DNA of 64,000 nt from Nitratireductor sp. XY-223 (GCF_004959855.1 NZ_SPNT01000001.1:248001-312000), one strand, 5' to 3'; shown: positions 18,006 to 27,047, counted from the first letter of the stretch. Numbers and translations are program-made. Notes: a model not told the origin generated them from the letters alone.

Positions 18006-19007
18006 CTATGCGCTGTCCGAAAACCGTATCCGGAACGTGACCGGATCCGGCGAATGCAGCGTGATCGTGCTGTTGGCCGAGGCGAGCAGGGCAATGGCGA
18101 TTGCCAGTCCGAGGCCGGTTCCGCCCTCCTGCCGCCGCGTCGAGAAGAACGGCGTGAAGAGCTTCTCCCGCGCTTCCTCTGACACCGGCTCGCCATTGTT
18201 GACAAGGTCCAGCACGTCGTCTTGCGGCATGCGCATTGTCAGTGCTGTCGCTCCGTGCCGCAGCGCATTGTCGGCAATGTGGTGCATGACGATCGCCGCG
18301 CTTTCGGGCGAAAGCGGAATGGCCGCGCCTTCAGGCGCTTCGACCGACACCGCGAGCTTGGCGAAATCCGAAGACAGCTTTTCGGCAAGCGCCGCCAACT
18401 CCGCACGCCCATCGCCGGTCGCAAGATCCGCCCGGGCGAGATCGCGCATCCGGTTGGCGAGTGCCGACAGTTGTTCGGCATCGCTGATGATGTTTTCGAG
18501 GAACTGTTGCCGTTTCGGCGCCTCCATTGCGGCGGCATCGTCCCGCATCAGTTCGGCCGCTCCGCGTACGGAGGTGAGGGGAGACTTCAACTCATGCGCA
18601 AAGTGCGCGGAGAGCGTTTCAAGATACCGCGAGCGTTTCTGGAGACGCCTGACGAGAACAGAAAAGTCTTCCGCAAGCTGCGCAACCTCGCGGGTGCCGT
18701 AGGGCGCGTCCGTGTCGAAGGTGCTGTGGCCCCTGGCGACGGAATCGGTGGCCTGGGCAAGGATCTTCAACGGACGGGAAAGACCGCGCCAGAAAACATA
18801 GGTGGCCGCCGCCGTCGCGACGGCGACAACAATCAGCGCCAAGGCGATCTTGCCCCAGTTCGCGACGAGACTGGCGATCAGTTCGTCCGGCTGTTTCATC
18901 ACGGCGACGACAACAGCCATCGCAAAGGTCGGCATCACAAAGAGCAACGCGACGAAGCCCGTGACGATGAGGGCAAGCGGCGGGCGCCATTTCTGCCGGA
19001 CGCTCAT
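18006..19007 (-). CDS. Sensor histidine kinase (CreC-like)
   Basis: The product is a 333-residue two-component sensor kinase in the inner membrane. Two transmembrane helices (about residues 11-34 and 53-73) flank a very short periplasmic part; then come a HAMP region, the phospho-acceptor box AHELKSPLTSVRG (His about 139), the N-box IADNALRHG and the G-box GGTGLGLAIA. It overlaps the response-regulator gene by four bases, so the two are a pair. With so little periplasmic sequence, the signal is probably intramembrane or supplied by a partner such as the DUF4173 protein encoded upstream. Confidence 0.9.
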   Translation of the reverse strand: MSVRQKWRPPLALIVTGFVALLFVMPTFAMAVVVAVMKQPDELIASLVANWGKIALALIVVAVATAAATYVFWRGLSRPLKILAQATDSVARGHSTFDTDAPYGTREVAQLAEDFSVLVRRLQKRSRYLETLSAHFAHELKSPLTSVRGAAELMRDDAAAMEAPKRQQFLENIISDAEQLSALANRMRDLARADLATGDGRAELAALAEKLSSDFAKLAVSVEAPEGAAIPLSPESAAIVMHHIADNALRHGATALTMRMPQDDVLDLVNNGEPVSEEAREKLFTPFFSTRRQEGGTGLGLAIAIALLASANSTITLHSPDPVTFRIRFSDSA

Positions 19008-19720
19008 GGGTCCTCTTGCGGCGATGCAATGGTGCAGGCGCCGAGACGGAAACCCAGCCGCGGCACGGTTTCGATGACATCGCTGCAGCCGGCGGCGGCA
19101 AATTTCGATCGCAGATTGCGGATGTGGCTGTCGATCGTCCGGTCCGACACATGGATGTTGCCGTCATAGGCGAATTCGATGATCCGACCACGGCTGAACA
19201 CCGTGCCGGGACGTTTCAGCAATACCTGCAGGATCGACATTTCCAGCGCCGTCAGGGAAAGCCGGTCCCCGTTGCAGGTCGCCTCGGCCCGGTCGGAGTC
19301 AAGGCAAACGACGCCGTGGGACAGGGCGCTCCCGCGTGCCTCCTGCTTCGGCCCGCTCCTTCGCAGGATGGTCGAGACGCGCGCCGTCAGTTCGCGCGGG
19401 CTGAAGGGCTTCGTCACGTAGTCGTCGGCGCCCATTTCGAGGCCGACGATACGGTCGACCTCCTCGTCGAGCGCCGAAAGAAACAAGATGGGCAGGTCGC
19501 TGAAACGGTCCTCTGAGCGCAGCAGGCGGCACACTTCCAGCCCGTCCCGCTTCGGCAGGCCGACATCGAGGACGATCAGATCGGGATTGCCGCTGCGCGC
19601 CATCATGAGCGCCTCGTCGCCGTCGCCGGCGCGGGACACTAGGTGCCCCGCACGTTCCAGCGCGAAGGCCACGACATCGATTATGTGGGGATCGTCATCG
19701 ACGACCAGAATGAGGGCCAT
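19004..19720 (-). CDS. OmpR-family response regulator (CreB-like)
   Basis: This 238-residue response regulator has an N-terminal receiver with the acidic pocket VVDDDP, the phospho-acceptor Asp in LIVLDVGLP (about residue 52) and the Lys in YVTKPFSP. The C-terminal winged helix (about 140-230) carries RTIDSHIRNLRSKF, the DNA-recognition part of OmpR/PhoB proteins. It is co-transcribed with the kinase downstream and overlaps the DUF4173 gene upstream by 26 bases. TGCAC repeats upstream of the operon are its candidate binding sites. Confidence 0.92.
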   Translation of the reverse strand: MALILVVDDDPHIIDVVAFALERAGHLVSRAGDGDEALMMARSGNPDLIVLDVGLPKRDGLEVCRLLRSEDRFSDLPILFLSALDEEVDRIVGLEMGADDYVTKPFSPRELTARVSTILRRSGPKQEARGSALSHGVVCLDSDRAEATCNGDRLSLTALEMSILQVLLKRPGTVFSRGRIIEFAYDGNIHVSDRTIDSHIRNLRSKFAAAGCSDVIETVPRLGFRLGACTIASPQEDP

Positions 19721-21323
19721 GTTCCACCGTGTCGTTCAAAACAGCGCCGGCGTTGCCGTCCGCATCGGCAACCGGCAATAGTGGCGTCACCTTTCTCAAT
19801 ATGCGCGCTCCTCGCCAACTCCACGAATGCCAATCGGACTGGCTGCGTTCCAGAGCTTTGTACCGGCATCGAAAACAGTCTCCCAGACGGGTTGTCCACA
19901 GATCAACATGTTTGTTGTCATCGATGAAGGTTGCGATGGCGATCAGGGCGCCGTCGCCCAGTTGGCACAGATAGTCAATATCCACCGATGATAGCAGGGC
20001 ATCGAGCGAGCGCGCATCTTCGGATGCGAATTTGGCGCGTTCCACATTCTTGCGGGCGATGTAACCGTCAAGATTGAGCGCGCCGCACGCAAATGCGACG
20101 GCGGTCAGGACGAGAAGGCACCGGCGCGTCAGCCAACGATTGGACTTATTTCGGGCGATGCGCAGGATCACCAGCACCAGCCCGGATCCGATGAGACCCA
20201 TGCCGATGAAGGTGTAGAGCCGCAGCCGTGTGAGGCCGTAGACATCGACGTAAAGATCGAGCCTCGCGGCCGCCGACGCCAGCAATAAAATGGTCTGGAG
20301 CACCCAAAGAACGATCAGCGGGACGACGAGGTCGCCGGACGATTTTCTGGCGTCGTCCTTCAGGAGGGCGAGGATGATGGCCGCGGCGAGCAGGGTGGCC
20401 GCCAGCAGCGGGAAGGCGCCGGCCTTGGCGAATTCGGCATAGGTCTTGCCTTCGGGAAGCAATGTGCCGGAGCCGGCGCCCAGAAGGAAGCCCGGCCAAA
20501 GGTTCGTCATGTCGTTCAGGGTCTGCAGGAAAAAGACCGCGTTGAAGAGGATCAGCACCGCGGCCCGGTTGTTTGCGAAAACCGGTCTCGCTTGCCGGGT
20601 GCGGCTTTTGACGGCGCGCCACCGCCCATCCTGACGTTTCATCTCTATCGTCAGCAACGGCCAGAGGAGAAGCCCGGTCGCCAGCCACAAGAGCACGGTC
20701 GAAATGTCCGGCAGCGCGATCCACCTCAAGGGATCGAGATAGGCAAGCGAGACCGCAAGCCACGGGTTGGCCGGCAGGAACAGCCACAGGAAGACAGCCA
20801 CGAGCAGAACCGGCATGATCCATTGCCGGATGCCGTGTCTGCGGGTTTTCAGGCCGCCGAACCAGGTTCCGGCGAGGAAAAGGCCGGATGCGATCTCGCG
20901 AACGGCAAGGATCGGCCCCGCCAGGTAGCGGTAGAGGAAAACACCGGCCTTCCGCCAGTCCTCATCCAGCAACCTGTCGGCGCGGCCCAGGGCGAACAGG
21001 CCAAGGAAAACGATTGCCAGTAATATCGTCAGGAAATCGGCGGATTCCACGATGAGCAGAATGCCCGCCAGCGCTGCGCAGCCCCACAGAAGCGCGTTCC
21101 GGTTCCTGTATTTCACCGCGACCACGACGGAAAGGGCCGTCATGAAAACAGCCAGACCGGCACCGATTTCCTGATGAAACACGGTGAGTTGCGCAATGGC
21201 CAGAAGGCCGACCAGTTGCAGGAGCCAGACGCCGGTCCGGGCGTCGACAGGCCTCGGTTTGCGCCGTGCCGTCCCCTGATGCGGGACATCCATTCGGCTT
21301 GAAACGGAAGGATGGTCTGTCAT
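19695..21323 (-). CDS. DUF4173-type polytopic membrane protein
   Basis: This encodes about 542 residues with many hydrophobic helices from about residue 30 to 430, followed by a soluble C-terminal region of roughly 110 residues that includes VERAKFASEDARSLDALL and a Trp-rich SDWHSWSWR near the end. The central part resembles DUF4173 proteins, whose function is unknown. The start ATG at 21323 overlaps the stop of a small upstream gene (ATGA), and its end overlaps the response-regulator start, so all four genes form one operon. A role as membrane partner or target of the two-component system is inferred from that. Confidence 0.75.
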   Translation of the reverse strand: MTDHPSVSSRMDVPHQGTARRKPRPVDARTGVWLLQLVGLLAIAQLTVFHQEIGAGLAVFMTALSVVVAVKYRNRNALLWGCAALAGILLIVESADFLTILLAIVFLGLFALGRADRLLDEDWRKAGVFLYRYLAGPILAVREIASGLFLAGTWFGGLKTRRHGIRQWIMPVLLVAVFLWLFLPANPWLAVSLAYLDPLRWIALPDISTVLLWLATGLLLWPLLTIEMKRQDGRWRAVKSRTRQARPVFANNRAAVLILFNAVFFLQTLNDMTNLWPGFLLGAGSGTLLPEGKTYAEFAKAGAFPLLAATLLAAAIILALLKDDARKSSGDLVVPLIVLWVLQTILLLASAAARLDLYVDVYGLTRLRLYTFIGMGLIGSGLVLVILRIARNKSNRWLTRRCLLVLTAVAFACGALNLDGYIARKNVERAKFASEDARSLDALLSSVDIDYLCQLGDGALIAIATFIDDNKHVDLWTTRLGDCFRCRYKALERSQSDWHSWSWRGARILRKVTPLLPVADADGNAGAVLNDTVEHGPHSGRR

Positions 21324-21511
21324 TTTTTTGACGAGTCCCGCTGCCGTTGAATCGATGGACCAGCGACCGGCGTCGAACGTTCCGAAATGAGCCACCAGCC
21401 GTCCCGCCGCAGGCGATCGGGCAAAGGAGCCGTGTTGGTCACAACGTGAAGGGGCGGGTTGGTTTGGCGAACCGGGTGCGATCCGGGAAAACGGATGATC
21501 TCTGCTGACAT
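21320..21511 (-). CDS. Small hypothetical protein, first gene of two-component operon
   Basis: The product has 63 residues starting MSAEIIRFPG and containing the hydrophobic patch DGWWLISERSTPVAG. The ATG at 21511 is chosen because GGGGA lies just upstream; in-frame starts up to 21523 are possible. Its stop overlaps the DUF4173 start in an ATGA arrangement, strong evidence that it is translated and coupled. No family is recognised and no membrane helix or signal peptide is evident. Confidence 0.65.
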   Translation of the reverse strand: MSAEIIRFPGSHPVRQTNPPLHVVTNTAPLPDRLRRDGWWLISERSTPVAGPSIQRQRDSSKK

Positions 21512-21560
21512 GGTCATCCCCATGGCGGTTAATCGGAACTGCCGAGGCTAGGAAAACACC

Positions 21561-21620
21561 GTGCAGGCAACCGGACGCGCCTGTGCAGGCCATCAGGATT
21601 GTTGTGCAGAAGCTGTGCAG
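21561..21620 (-). promoter_or_regulatory. Phased TGCAC repeats, candidate response-regulator sites
   Basis: Read on the plus strand, GTGCA occurs at 21561, 21583, 21604 and 21615: spacings of 22, 21 and 11 bases, close to whole helical turns. The last two form TGCAC-N6-TGCAC on the minus strand, the same layout as the E. coli CreB site TTCAC-N6-TTCAC. They lie 50-110 bases upstream of the operon encoding the OmpR-type regulator, so autoregulation is plausible. Confidence 0.5.
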
Positions 21621-21689
21621 TCTTCGTCGCGCGCCGCGGGAATCGCGTTCAGGGGCCGGTTTCGCTCCCGGCCCTATCCCTGGTCGGCG

Positions 21690-23045
21690 TCAGATCCGGC
21701 GCCGTTTCAATGGCGAAACGAGATCGTTTATGTCCGGCAACTCTTCGAGCCGCGTGATCCGGTCGATGACGTTTGATGCCTCGTCGTCCTTTGCGAAGAA
21801 GAAATACGTGCGGAGCTTGTCCTCGATTTCCGCATCGCTTAGCGGATCGGCCGGATCGCCGCGCGGGCAGTCGCGGGAGGCTGTTTCCTTTGTTCCGTCG
21901 GCGCGCGTGACGGTGATGCTGCAGGCCGATTTGGCCGGAAACGCGGCGGTCATGGACGCATCCTCGGCGACGGTGACCTTGGCCATGAGATCGTTCAGGG
22001 TCGGATCGCCGGAATAGGGCGGGTCGAAATCCTGATAGGCGATCGAACCCTTGGCCAATACGGCCGCCACGCAGTAGGGCAGCGAATGGGTCCGCCCGGC
22101 GCGACTGTCCGGCTTCCATGCGGTTTCGCCGGCGGCGATATTGACACACATCTCATAGGTGCCGACGTCGATCTTTTCGATCGATGCCGGATCGCCGATC
22201 TTCGGCGCAAGCTCGAGGGCGACGTCGATCGGGGTCTGGCAGAACACCAGAGCGGGCCAGCGTTTAAACACGACCGAACCGAGGTCGGGCGTCAGATCGA
22301 ACATCTTTTCCGAATGGGGGAAGAAGCGGTTCACGCCGGCCGTTCCCTGGTAAATCTCGTAGGGCCCTTCAATGCCGGCCTTTGCCATCTTGGCCGCAAA
22401 CAGTCCGCGCAGGGCGCAGGACGCGTAGGTGCAGTGCTTCCAGTCCGTCACCCGGTCACGGGCCGACTGGTTGGTATCGAGCCCCAGGCCGCCGGCTATG
22501 CGCTGGGCGTTGGTCAGTTGCTCGGGTTCGAGATCGAGCGCGCAGCCGATGATGAGCGTCGTATAGAAGATCGCCGCGGCGTCGTGATCGTACTCGACCG
22601 ATTCCGGGAAATAGTAGTCGGAGAAGAGACCCGCCAGCATATATGCCAAGTGGGTCAGCCCAAGCACATCGCGGCCGGATTTGCCCAGCCAGTCGGCGAG
22701 CGACAGGATCAGGGACACATTGTCCGAAGGGTGGGCGACACCCATGTTGTTCGGCGAAAAATAGGTGTTGAGCAGATCGCTGCGCCGGCCGAGGATTGCG
22801 TTCAGGAAGATCGCGTCGGCATGGGTTCCCGTCTTACCGGTTCCCCAGACATCCACACCGCTGGTGACCGGGGCGATGTCGATCATGCGGTCGAACTTGC
22901 CGACCATCTCGGTGTCATACAATGATCCGCAAATGCCTGCGTAGGAATCCAGAATGTTGCGTTTCAGGATGTGGGCGGTATCGGTGTCGACCTGCGCCTT
23001 GAATGTGTCGACGGCGAATTGGGACAGTTTTTCTTCAATGAGCAT
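21690..23045 (-). CDS. MmgE/PrpD-family protein
   Basis: This 451-residue protein belongs to the MmgE/PrpD family, which includes 2-methylcitrate dehydratase and cis-aconitate decarboxylase. The family layout is visible: an all-helical N-terminal part (ILDSYAGICGS, then NAILGRRSDLLNTYF and HPSDN), and a smaller C-terminal alpha/beta domain from about residue 270. It has no prpB/prpC neighbours, and its start overlaps the SnoaL-like gene upstream by 11 bases, so a methylcitrate role is unlikely. The substrate is unknown, probably a small carboxylic acid. Confidence 0.8.
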   Translation of the reverse strand: MLIEEKLSQFAVDTFKAQVDTDTAHILKRNILDSYAGICGSLYDTEMVGKFDRMIDIAPVTSGVDVWGTGKTGTHADAIFLNAILGRRSDLLNTYFSPNNMGVAHPSDNVSLILSLADWLGKSGRDVLGLTHLAYMLAGLFSDYYFPESVEYDHDAAAIFYTTLIIGCALDLEPEQLTNAQRIAGGLGLDTNQSARDRVTDWKHCTYASCALRGLFAAKMAKAGIEGPYEIYQGTAGVNRFFPHSEKMFDLTPDLGSVVFKRWPALVFCQTPIDVALELAPKIGDPASIEKIDVGTYEMCVNIAAGETAWKPDSRAGRTHSLPYCVAAVLAKGSIAYQDFDPPYSGDPTLNDLMAKVTVAEDASMTAAFPAKSACSITVTRADGTKETASRDCPRGDPADPLSDAEIEDKLRTYFFFAKDDEASNVIDRITRLEELPDINDLVSPLKRRRI

Positions 23046-23451
23046 CTTCGTCGGCCCTCACCAGATTGAGGTAAATGAATACCTCGACGAATTTTCCGTT
23101 CTTGAGGGTGTAGAATGCTGCACAGTGGCCCCAGAAAACGTCCCCCGCCTTGCGGTGTCCGAGATAGTCGGTGTCTTTGAAACACCGCCACTCAATGTCG
23201 AGCTGGACGGCAACCTTGTCTTCGACGGAGAGGAAATTCTTCAGGTGCAAGAGCTCGTGGATGCCGTCGTGGCCGGAATTCTTCCCCGAATTCCAGAAAC
23301 CGACCAGCTGGTCCTTTCCTCTGAAGGTGCCCTTGAAAGGATGAATGAACACAGCGTCTGGATCGTAGAACCTGTCAAAGAACGCACTCTTGTCGGGGGC
23401 GTTGTTGAACTCGTTTTCGTATGCTTCGAACTGGTCTTGCGTGAATATCAT
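23035..23451 (-). CDS. SnoaL-like (NTF2-fold) protein
   Basis: This 138-residue protein has the cone-shaped NTF2/SnoaL fold signature: helical start YENEFNNAPDKSAFFDRFYDPDAVFIHP, then strands around HLKNFLSVEDKVAVQLDIEW and GHCAAFYTLKNGKFVEVFIYLN. Such proteins act as small isomerases, hydrolases, dehydratases or binding proteins. It overlaps the MmgE/PrpD gene, so the two are coexpressed and may act on the same molecule. No catalytic assignment is possible from sequence. Confidence 0.8.
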   Translation of the reverse strand: MIFTQDQFEAYENEFNNAPDKSAFFDRFYDPDAVFIHPFKGTFRGKDQLVGFWNSGKNSGHDGIHELLHLKNFLSVEDKVAVQLDIEWRCFKDTDYLGHRKAGDVFWGHCAAFYTLKNGKFVEVFIYLNLVRADEDAH

Positions 23452-23614
23452 TTTTCGTTATCCGTTAGGTCTATATAAAGGTCGAGCGGTTGGCTCGGGT
23501 CTATCGTAGATAATCCTTGGATGCTATGGGTTGATGACGTAATTGAGGCGAAGTGCGATCAGAAGTTGAGCCGTGTGGGCACGTGTTGGCAAACAGTCGG
23601 CAATTTCCGTTCGT

Positions 23615-24454
23615 CTACCGATCGCCGTCGATGAAGGCCGCGTAGGCCTCCGCGTAGTCCGGATGCCAGCGGCTCAGCGCCGGGCGGTTCTCGATCATGT
23701 CGCCCATGGCCCAGGCGATGCGCTTTTCGTCGAGCGCGCGGGGGACGTCATTGTCGGGGCAAATGATGTAGAAATCGCCGCGGGCCATGCTCTCGACGAA
23801 GAAATCGGCGGTCTGCCCGGCGGTCCAGGCGGCCGGCGGCTTCTCGGCAAGCCCGATCATGCCGGTATGGACGAAACCGGGGATCAAGAGGTGGGCGCTG
23901 ATCCGGCAGTCATCGGTGTTGCGAAGTTCGTGCGCGAGCGCCTCGGTAAAGGCCTTCAGCGCCGCCTTTGAAACGTTGTAGGCCGGGTTGCCGGGCGGCG
24001 TGGTGATGCCCTGCTTGGAGCCTGTATTGACGATGGCGCCCGGCCTGCCGCGCGCGATCATGCGCGGCGCGAAAACCTGCGTGCCGTGAACGGCGCCCCA
24101 AAGGTTGACATCCAGCGTCGATTGCCAGGCATCGAGCGGGCCGAGGCAGGACGAGCGCATGCCGATGCCGGCATTGTTCATCAGGATGTCCGTGCCGCCG
24201 AAGCGGGTCGCAACCTCGCTTTCGAGCGCTTCGACCTCTGCCCTGTCGGAGATGTCGGTTGCGGCCGTCATGACGTCTGCGGCACCGGCGGAACGCAGGG
24301 CGCTTTCCGCTTCAGCGAGCTTGTCCTCGGCGCGGTCAACGATCACCAGCCTCATGCCCATGCCGGCGAAGTTCGTCGCCGAAGCCAGGCCGATCCCCGA
24401 CGCCCCGCCGGTAACGACGGCGACCGATTCGGAATTGAACGCGGGGTGGGTCAT
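23615..24454 (-). CDS. Short-chain dehydrogenase/reductase
   Basis: This 279-residue NAD(P)-dependent SDR has the cofactor motif TGGASGIG at about residues 15-22, an Asp after the second strand (VIVDRAED) and NNAGIG. The catalytic array is the Ser of NTGSKQG with YNVSK (Tyr and Lys), as in classical SDRs. The ATG at 24454 follows AGGAGGATGCTTC, an excellent ribosome-binding site. It is divergent from an AraC regulator 249 bases away and lies upstream of the SnoaL-MmgE pair, separated by 163 bases. The substrate is unknown. Confidence 0.9.
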   Translation of the reverse strand: MTHPAFNSESVAVVTGGASGIGLASATNFAGMGMRLVIVDRAEDKLAEAESALRSAGAADVMTAATDISDRAEVEALESEVATRFGGTDILMNNAGIGMRSSCLGPLDAWQSTLDVNLWGAVHGTQVFAPRMIARGRPGAIVNTGSKQGITTPPGNPAYNVSKAALKAFTEALAHELRNTDDCRISAHLLIPGFVHTGMIGLAEKPPAAWTAGQTADFFVESMARGDFYIICPDNDVPRALDEKRIAWAMGDMIENRPALSRWHPDYAEAYAAFIDGDR

Positions 24455-24569
24455 GAAGCATCCTCCTGTTTGGCAGTTAAACTAGCGGGTGGAGAGGGAA
24501 GGGCAAACGGGGAGTCCCGGCCGGGAACTCTTTGGCCGTCAATCGTTGGGGCTTTGCCGTCCGACAATC

Positions 24570-24601
24570 TTGGACTGTCACTGGTTTGGGGACTTGTCCA
24601 A
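24570..24601. promoter_or_regulatory. Inverted repeat in the SDR/AraC intergenic region
   Basis: TTGGAC (24570-24575) and GTCCAA (24596-24601) form an inverted repeat with a 20-base spacer, centred between the divergent SDR and AraC genes. It could be a regulator site, but six-base half-sites occur by chance. Confidence 0.25.
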
Positions 24602-24703
24602 TCGACGGTGTTCGCTAGCATCATCGCCGGCCAAGTGCCTTTTGCACCTGGTACAGGAGCAATAAAATCCATTCTGTTTGGCTCACAGTCGCTATGGTGG
24701 GTT

Positions 24704-25765
24704 ATGACCACTCCAACCGCATCCAGCTATCTCGTGGCGCATCTTGTCGCGACGCTGAAAATGCTGGGTATTGATGCCACTCCGGCGCTGCACTCCGCGG
24801 GTATAGATAAAGTCGTGCTGAGCGATCCCGACACTCGGTTGCCCATCACAACCGTTTTTCGCTTCTGGTGTGCGGTTGAGGACATGACAGGGGATCCGCT
24901 GATTGGTCTGAAGACCGCAGCAAATGTCGAGGCGGGATATCCCGTATTCAGGCACCTGTTGTCTAACAGCCCGACACTCTCGGTGGCTTATGAACGCTGG
25001 AGCCGCTTTTACCGTCTGATATCAGGCGCCGCTGAAATTCGTTTGGTGCGGGATGCTGACACGCCGATGCTTGTCTGTGAGCCGGCGACGCCCCATGCGC
25101 TGCCCGCGCTTGGCGAAGATTGGACGGTTGGTCAATGGCTGACGCTAGGAAGGCGGCTCACGGGACGGGACTGGCGACCAAAGGCGCTCTGGCTGAAACA
25201 CACCGACTTTGGTGCGGCTGCAGCCTATCGCAAATGGTTCGCAGCGCCGGTGACATTTGGTGCAGATTCCGCGGCAATGGCACTCCCGGCAGAGATTCTC
25301 GAGTTCGAAATCCCGGGCGCTGATGCAACCTTGCTGGATGTCCTTGATCGGCATGTCGGCGACATGATCGCTCACATGCCCGCGGCCCGGAGCACGGCGT
25401 CTGTTCTTCGCGGCCTTCTGGCCAAACGTCTTGCCGAAGGACGGACTACTCATGCCGGTGTGGCTTCGGAACTCGGCATGAGCGAACGCACATTGCAGCG
25501 CCGCCTCAACCTGGAAGGAACGACGTTTCGGACAGTGTTTACCGAAGTGCGGCGTGATATTGCCGAGGCGACGCTCTCTGATCCCGACATCTCGCTTGGC
25601 GAAACGGCATTTCTACTCGGATTTTCCGAACCGAGCGCTTTTCATCGGGCGTTCAAGCGCTGGACCGGCCAAACCCCGGCAGCCTACCGGGCGAAACACT
25701 CGGCAGTGCTTTTGGCGGGAGCTGTCAATGATCTGACGGCTCCGGTCAATGATCGGGGCGACTGA
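24704..25765 (+). CDS. AraC-family transcriptional regulator
   Basis: The product is a 353-residue regulator. The first ~200 residues match the arabinose-binding-like N-terminal domain seen in OruR/ArgR-type AraC proteins, and the C-terminal ~95 residues carry the double helix-turn-helix, with GVASELGMSERTLQRRLN as the first and ISLGETAFLLGFSEPSAFHR as the second. The ATG at 24704 gives the family-typical start; the frame is open far upstream only as a shadow of the SDR gene. It probably controls the divergent SDR or the small membrane protein downstream. Confidence 0.88.
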   Translation: MTTPTASSYLVAHLVATLKMLGIDATPALHSAGIDKVVLSDPDTRLPITTVFRFWCAVEDMTGDPLIGLKTAANVEAGYPVFRHLLSNSPTLSVAYERWSRFYRLISGAAEIRLVRDADTPMLVCEPATPHALPALGEDWTVGQWLTLGRRLTGRDWRPKALWLKHTDFGAAAAYRKWFAAPVTFGADSAAMALPAEILEFEIPGADATLLDVLDRHVGDMIAHMPAARSTASVLRGLLAKRLAEGRTTHAGVASELGMSERTLQRRLNLEGTTFRTVFTEVRRDIAEATLSDPDISLGETAFLLGFSEPSAFHRAFKRWTGQTPAAYRAKHSAVLLAGAVNDLTAPVNDRGD

Positions 25766-25810
25766 CGTTCCTAAATTGACTTCATCGATCTCGAACCGAT
25801 GGAGAACGCA

Positions 25811-26212
25811 ATGATCGCATTCATCCCCGCAATCATTTTCTGGCTGATAGCGATATGCTATCTCAATGGTGCAATAATCCACGCCGCGAATATTCTCGGA
25901 TTTTCCGGCTATGCCTGGCTCGACGCACCGCTGAAATGGCAGGTGCTGGACGTTTTCTACCTGATCCTCAACCTGACCGTGGTGATCGGCTTGCTGATGG
26001 GTTGGCGTGCCGGCCTCATTGCCTTTTTTGCCGCCGCAACAACCCAGCTTCTTCTCTACACAGCTTTACGCGGTTGGATCCTCGACGTGCCCGCGCATTT
26101 CCTGAAGGCCGGCGCTGACGGTTCTCTGAACGGCCTTCTTGTCTTTCATGCAGTAACGGTGATGCTGGTCTTCCTGGCGCTGTGGCTCAAATCCGCTCCC
26201 GCAACCGCGTGA
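25811..26212 (+). CDS. Small polytopic membrane protein, unknown function
   Basis: This encodes about 133 residues with four hydrophobic helices (around residues 1-22, 41-63, 64-84 and 104-126). An ATG at 25811 with GGAGA just upstream is preferred over the in-frame ATG at 25799, which would place that ribosome-binding site inside the gene. It follows the AraC gene by 45 bases on the same strand and may be co-transcribed. No family is recognised. Confidence 0.65.
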   Translation: MIAFIPAIIFWLIAICYLNGAIIHAANILGFSGYAWLDAPLKWQVLDVFYLILNLTVVIGLLMGWRAGLIAFFAAATTQLLLYTALRGWILDVPAHFLKAGADGSLNGLLVFHAVTVMLVFLALWLKSAPATA

Positions 26213-26306
26213 GGTGCCATTGTTGTTCAGAGCCTTGGTTGGGTCTGGCCGGGACCGACGAGATACTGTCCGCGATTTCCTCGGCGGTCCGCGCCCTAGC
26301 CTTGCA

Positions 26307-26678
26307 TCAGGGCACGTCGCTGTTGAAAATGGAGACGCTGACCTTCCAGGAGCCGTCCGGCTGCCGTTTCAGGATGTTCACGAATTTACCCTGCTCGGGC
26401 GGGTCGGCGTCGGCAATCGCGTAGGTTCCGATTTGGTAAGCCAGATCACCCTCGACACCGTAGCCCACCAACTCATTCGTGTGTGTGCCGCCGGTGTTCT
26501 GCCTCATCCGGTCCCGGTAGGTTTCGACGAAGGCCTCTCTTCCGCGGACCATCGGCTGGTCGGGAGGCAACAGTGTCACGTCTTCGGTAAAGAAGGCAGC
26601 ACATCCCGCTGCATCGCCCCGGTTGAACGCTTCGTTGTAGGCGGCGTCAGAGTCTTCCAGAAATTCTTTCATGCCCAC
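26307..26678 (-). CDS. SnoaL/DUF4440-like NTF2-fold protein
   Basis: The product has 123 residues with the pattern of stand-alone NTF2-like proteins: DAAYNEAFNRGDAAGCAAFFTEDVTLLPPDQPMVRGREAF, a conserved middle strand and a C-terminal PDGSWKVSVSIFNSD. The GTG at 26678 follows AAGGAGAAAACC at ideal spacing; an ATG six bases downstream is the alternative. Such proteins can be isomerases, detoxifiers or binding proteins, and nothing here fixes the ligand. It converges on the small membrane protein gene. Confidence 0.78.
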   Translation of the reverse strand: MGMKEFLEDSDAAYNEAFNRGDAAGCAAFFTEDVTLLPPDQPMVRGREAFVETYRDRMRQNTGGTHTNELVGYGVEGDLAYQIGTYAIADADPPEQGKFVNILKRQPDGSWKVSVSIFNSDVP

Positions 26679-27047
26679 GGTTTTCTCCTTCCGTCAAAAA
26701 ACGTGCAGTCGCATCATCGAATTTACCGGGTTCGATAATGATCAGTTATCGGTGGAAGCGAAGTACAATCACTCGGTATTTCCCGCCCGATCCGGCAAGC
26801 CATTGCATGTCCTGTCGACACCATGTCGCGAATGGCGCGCGATCCGCCGCGATTGTGTTTGACGCCACAAACCGCTTTGCCTACAAACAGTCCTGCGTGT
26901 GACGGCGCCCGATTCCAGCGGGCTGAGAGAAATTCCGGTGCGGCCGACCCAAACAGGGGGTCAATTCCGGAGCTGTCCAGACCGGACCGGCGGGTTTCGG
27001 CCCTCCGCGGCGTTTCGTGCACGACAAATGCCAGCGGGGTGATCCGG
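26679..27047. other. 369-base gap before the second cobalamin operon
   Basis: No gene is supported here. It should contain the promoter of the DUF6732-cbiX-cob operon. A stretch at 26928-26993 has an AATTCCGGAGCTGTCC segment that faintly resembles part of a cobalamin riboswitch, but the B12 box and the GCCACTG and CCCGCAACTGT blocks are missing, so it is not called as one. Confidence 0.4.

Noticed and set aside
26900-27047. Possible second cobalamin riboswitch before the cbiX operon
   Set aside because: Only one short segment (AATTCCGGAGCTGTCC) resembles the consensus. The B12 box, GCCACTG and the CCCGCAACTGT block are absent.
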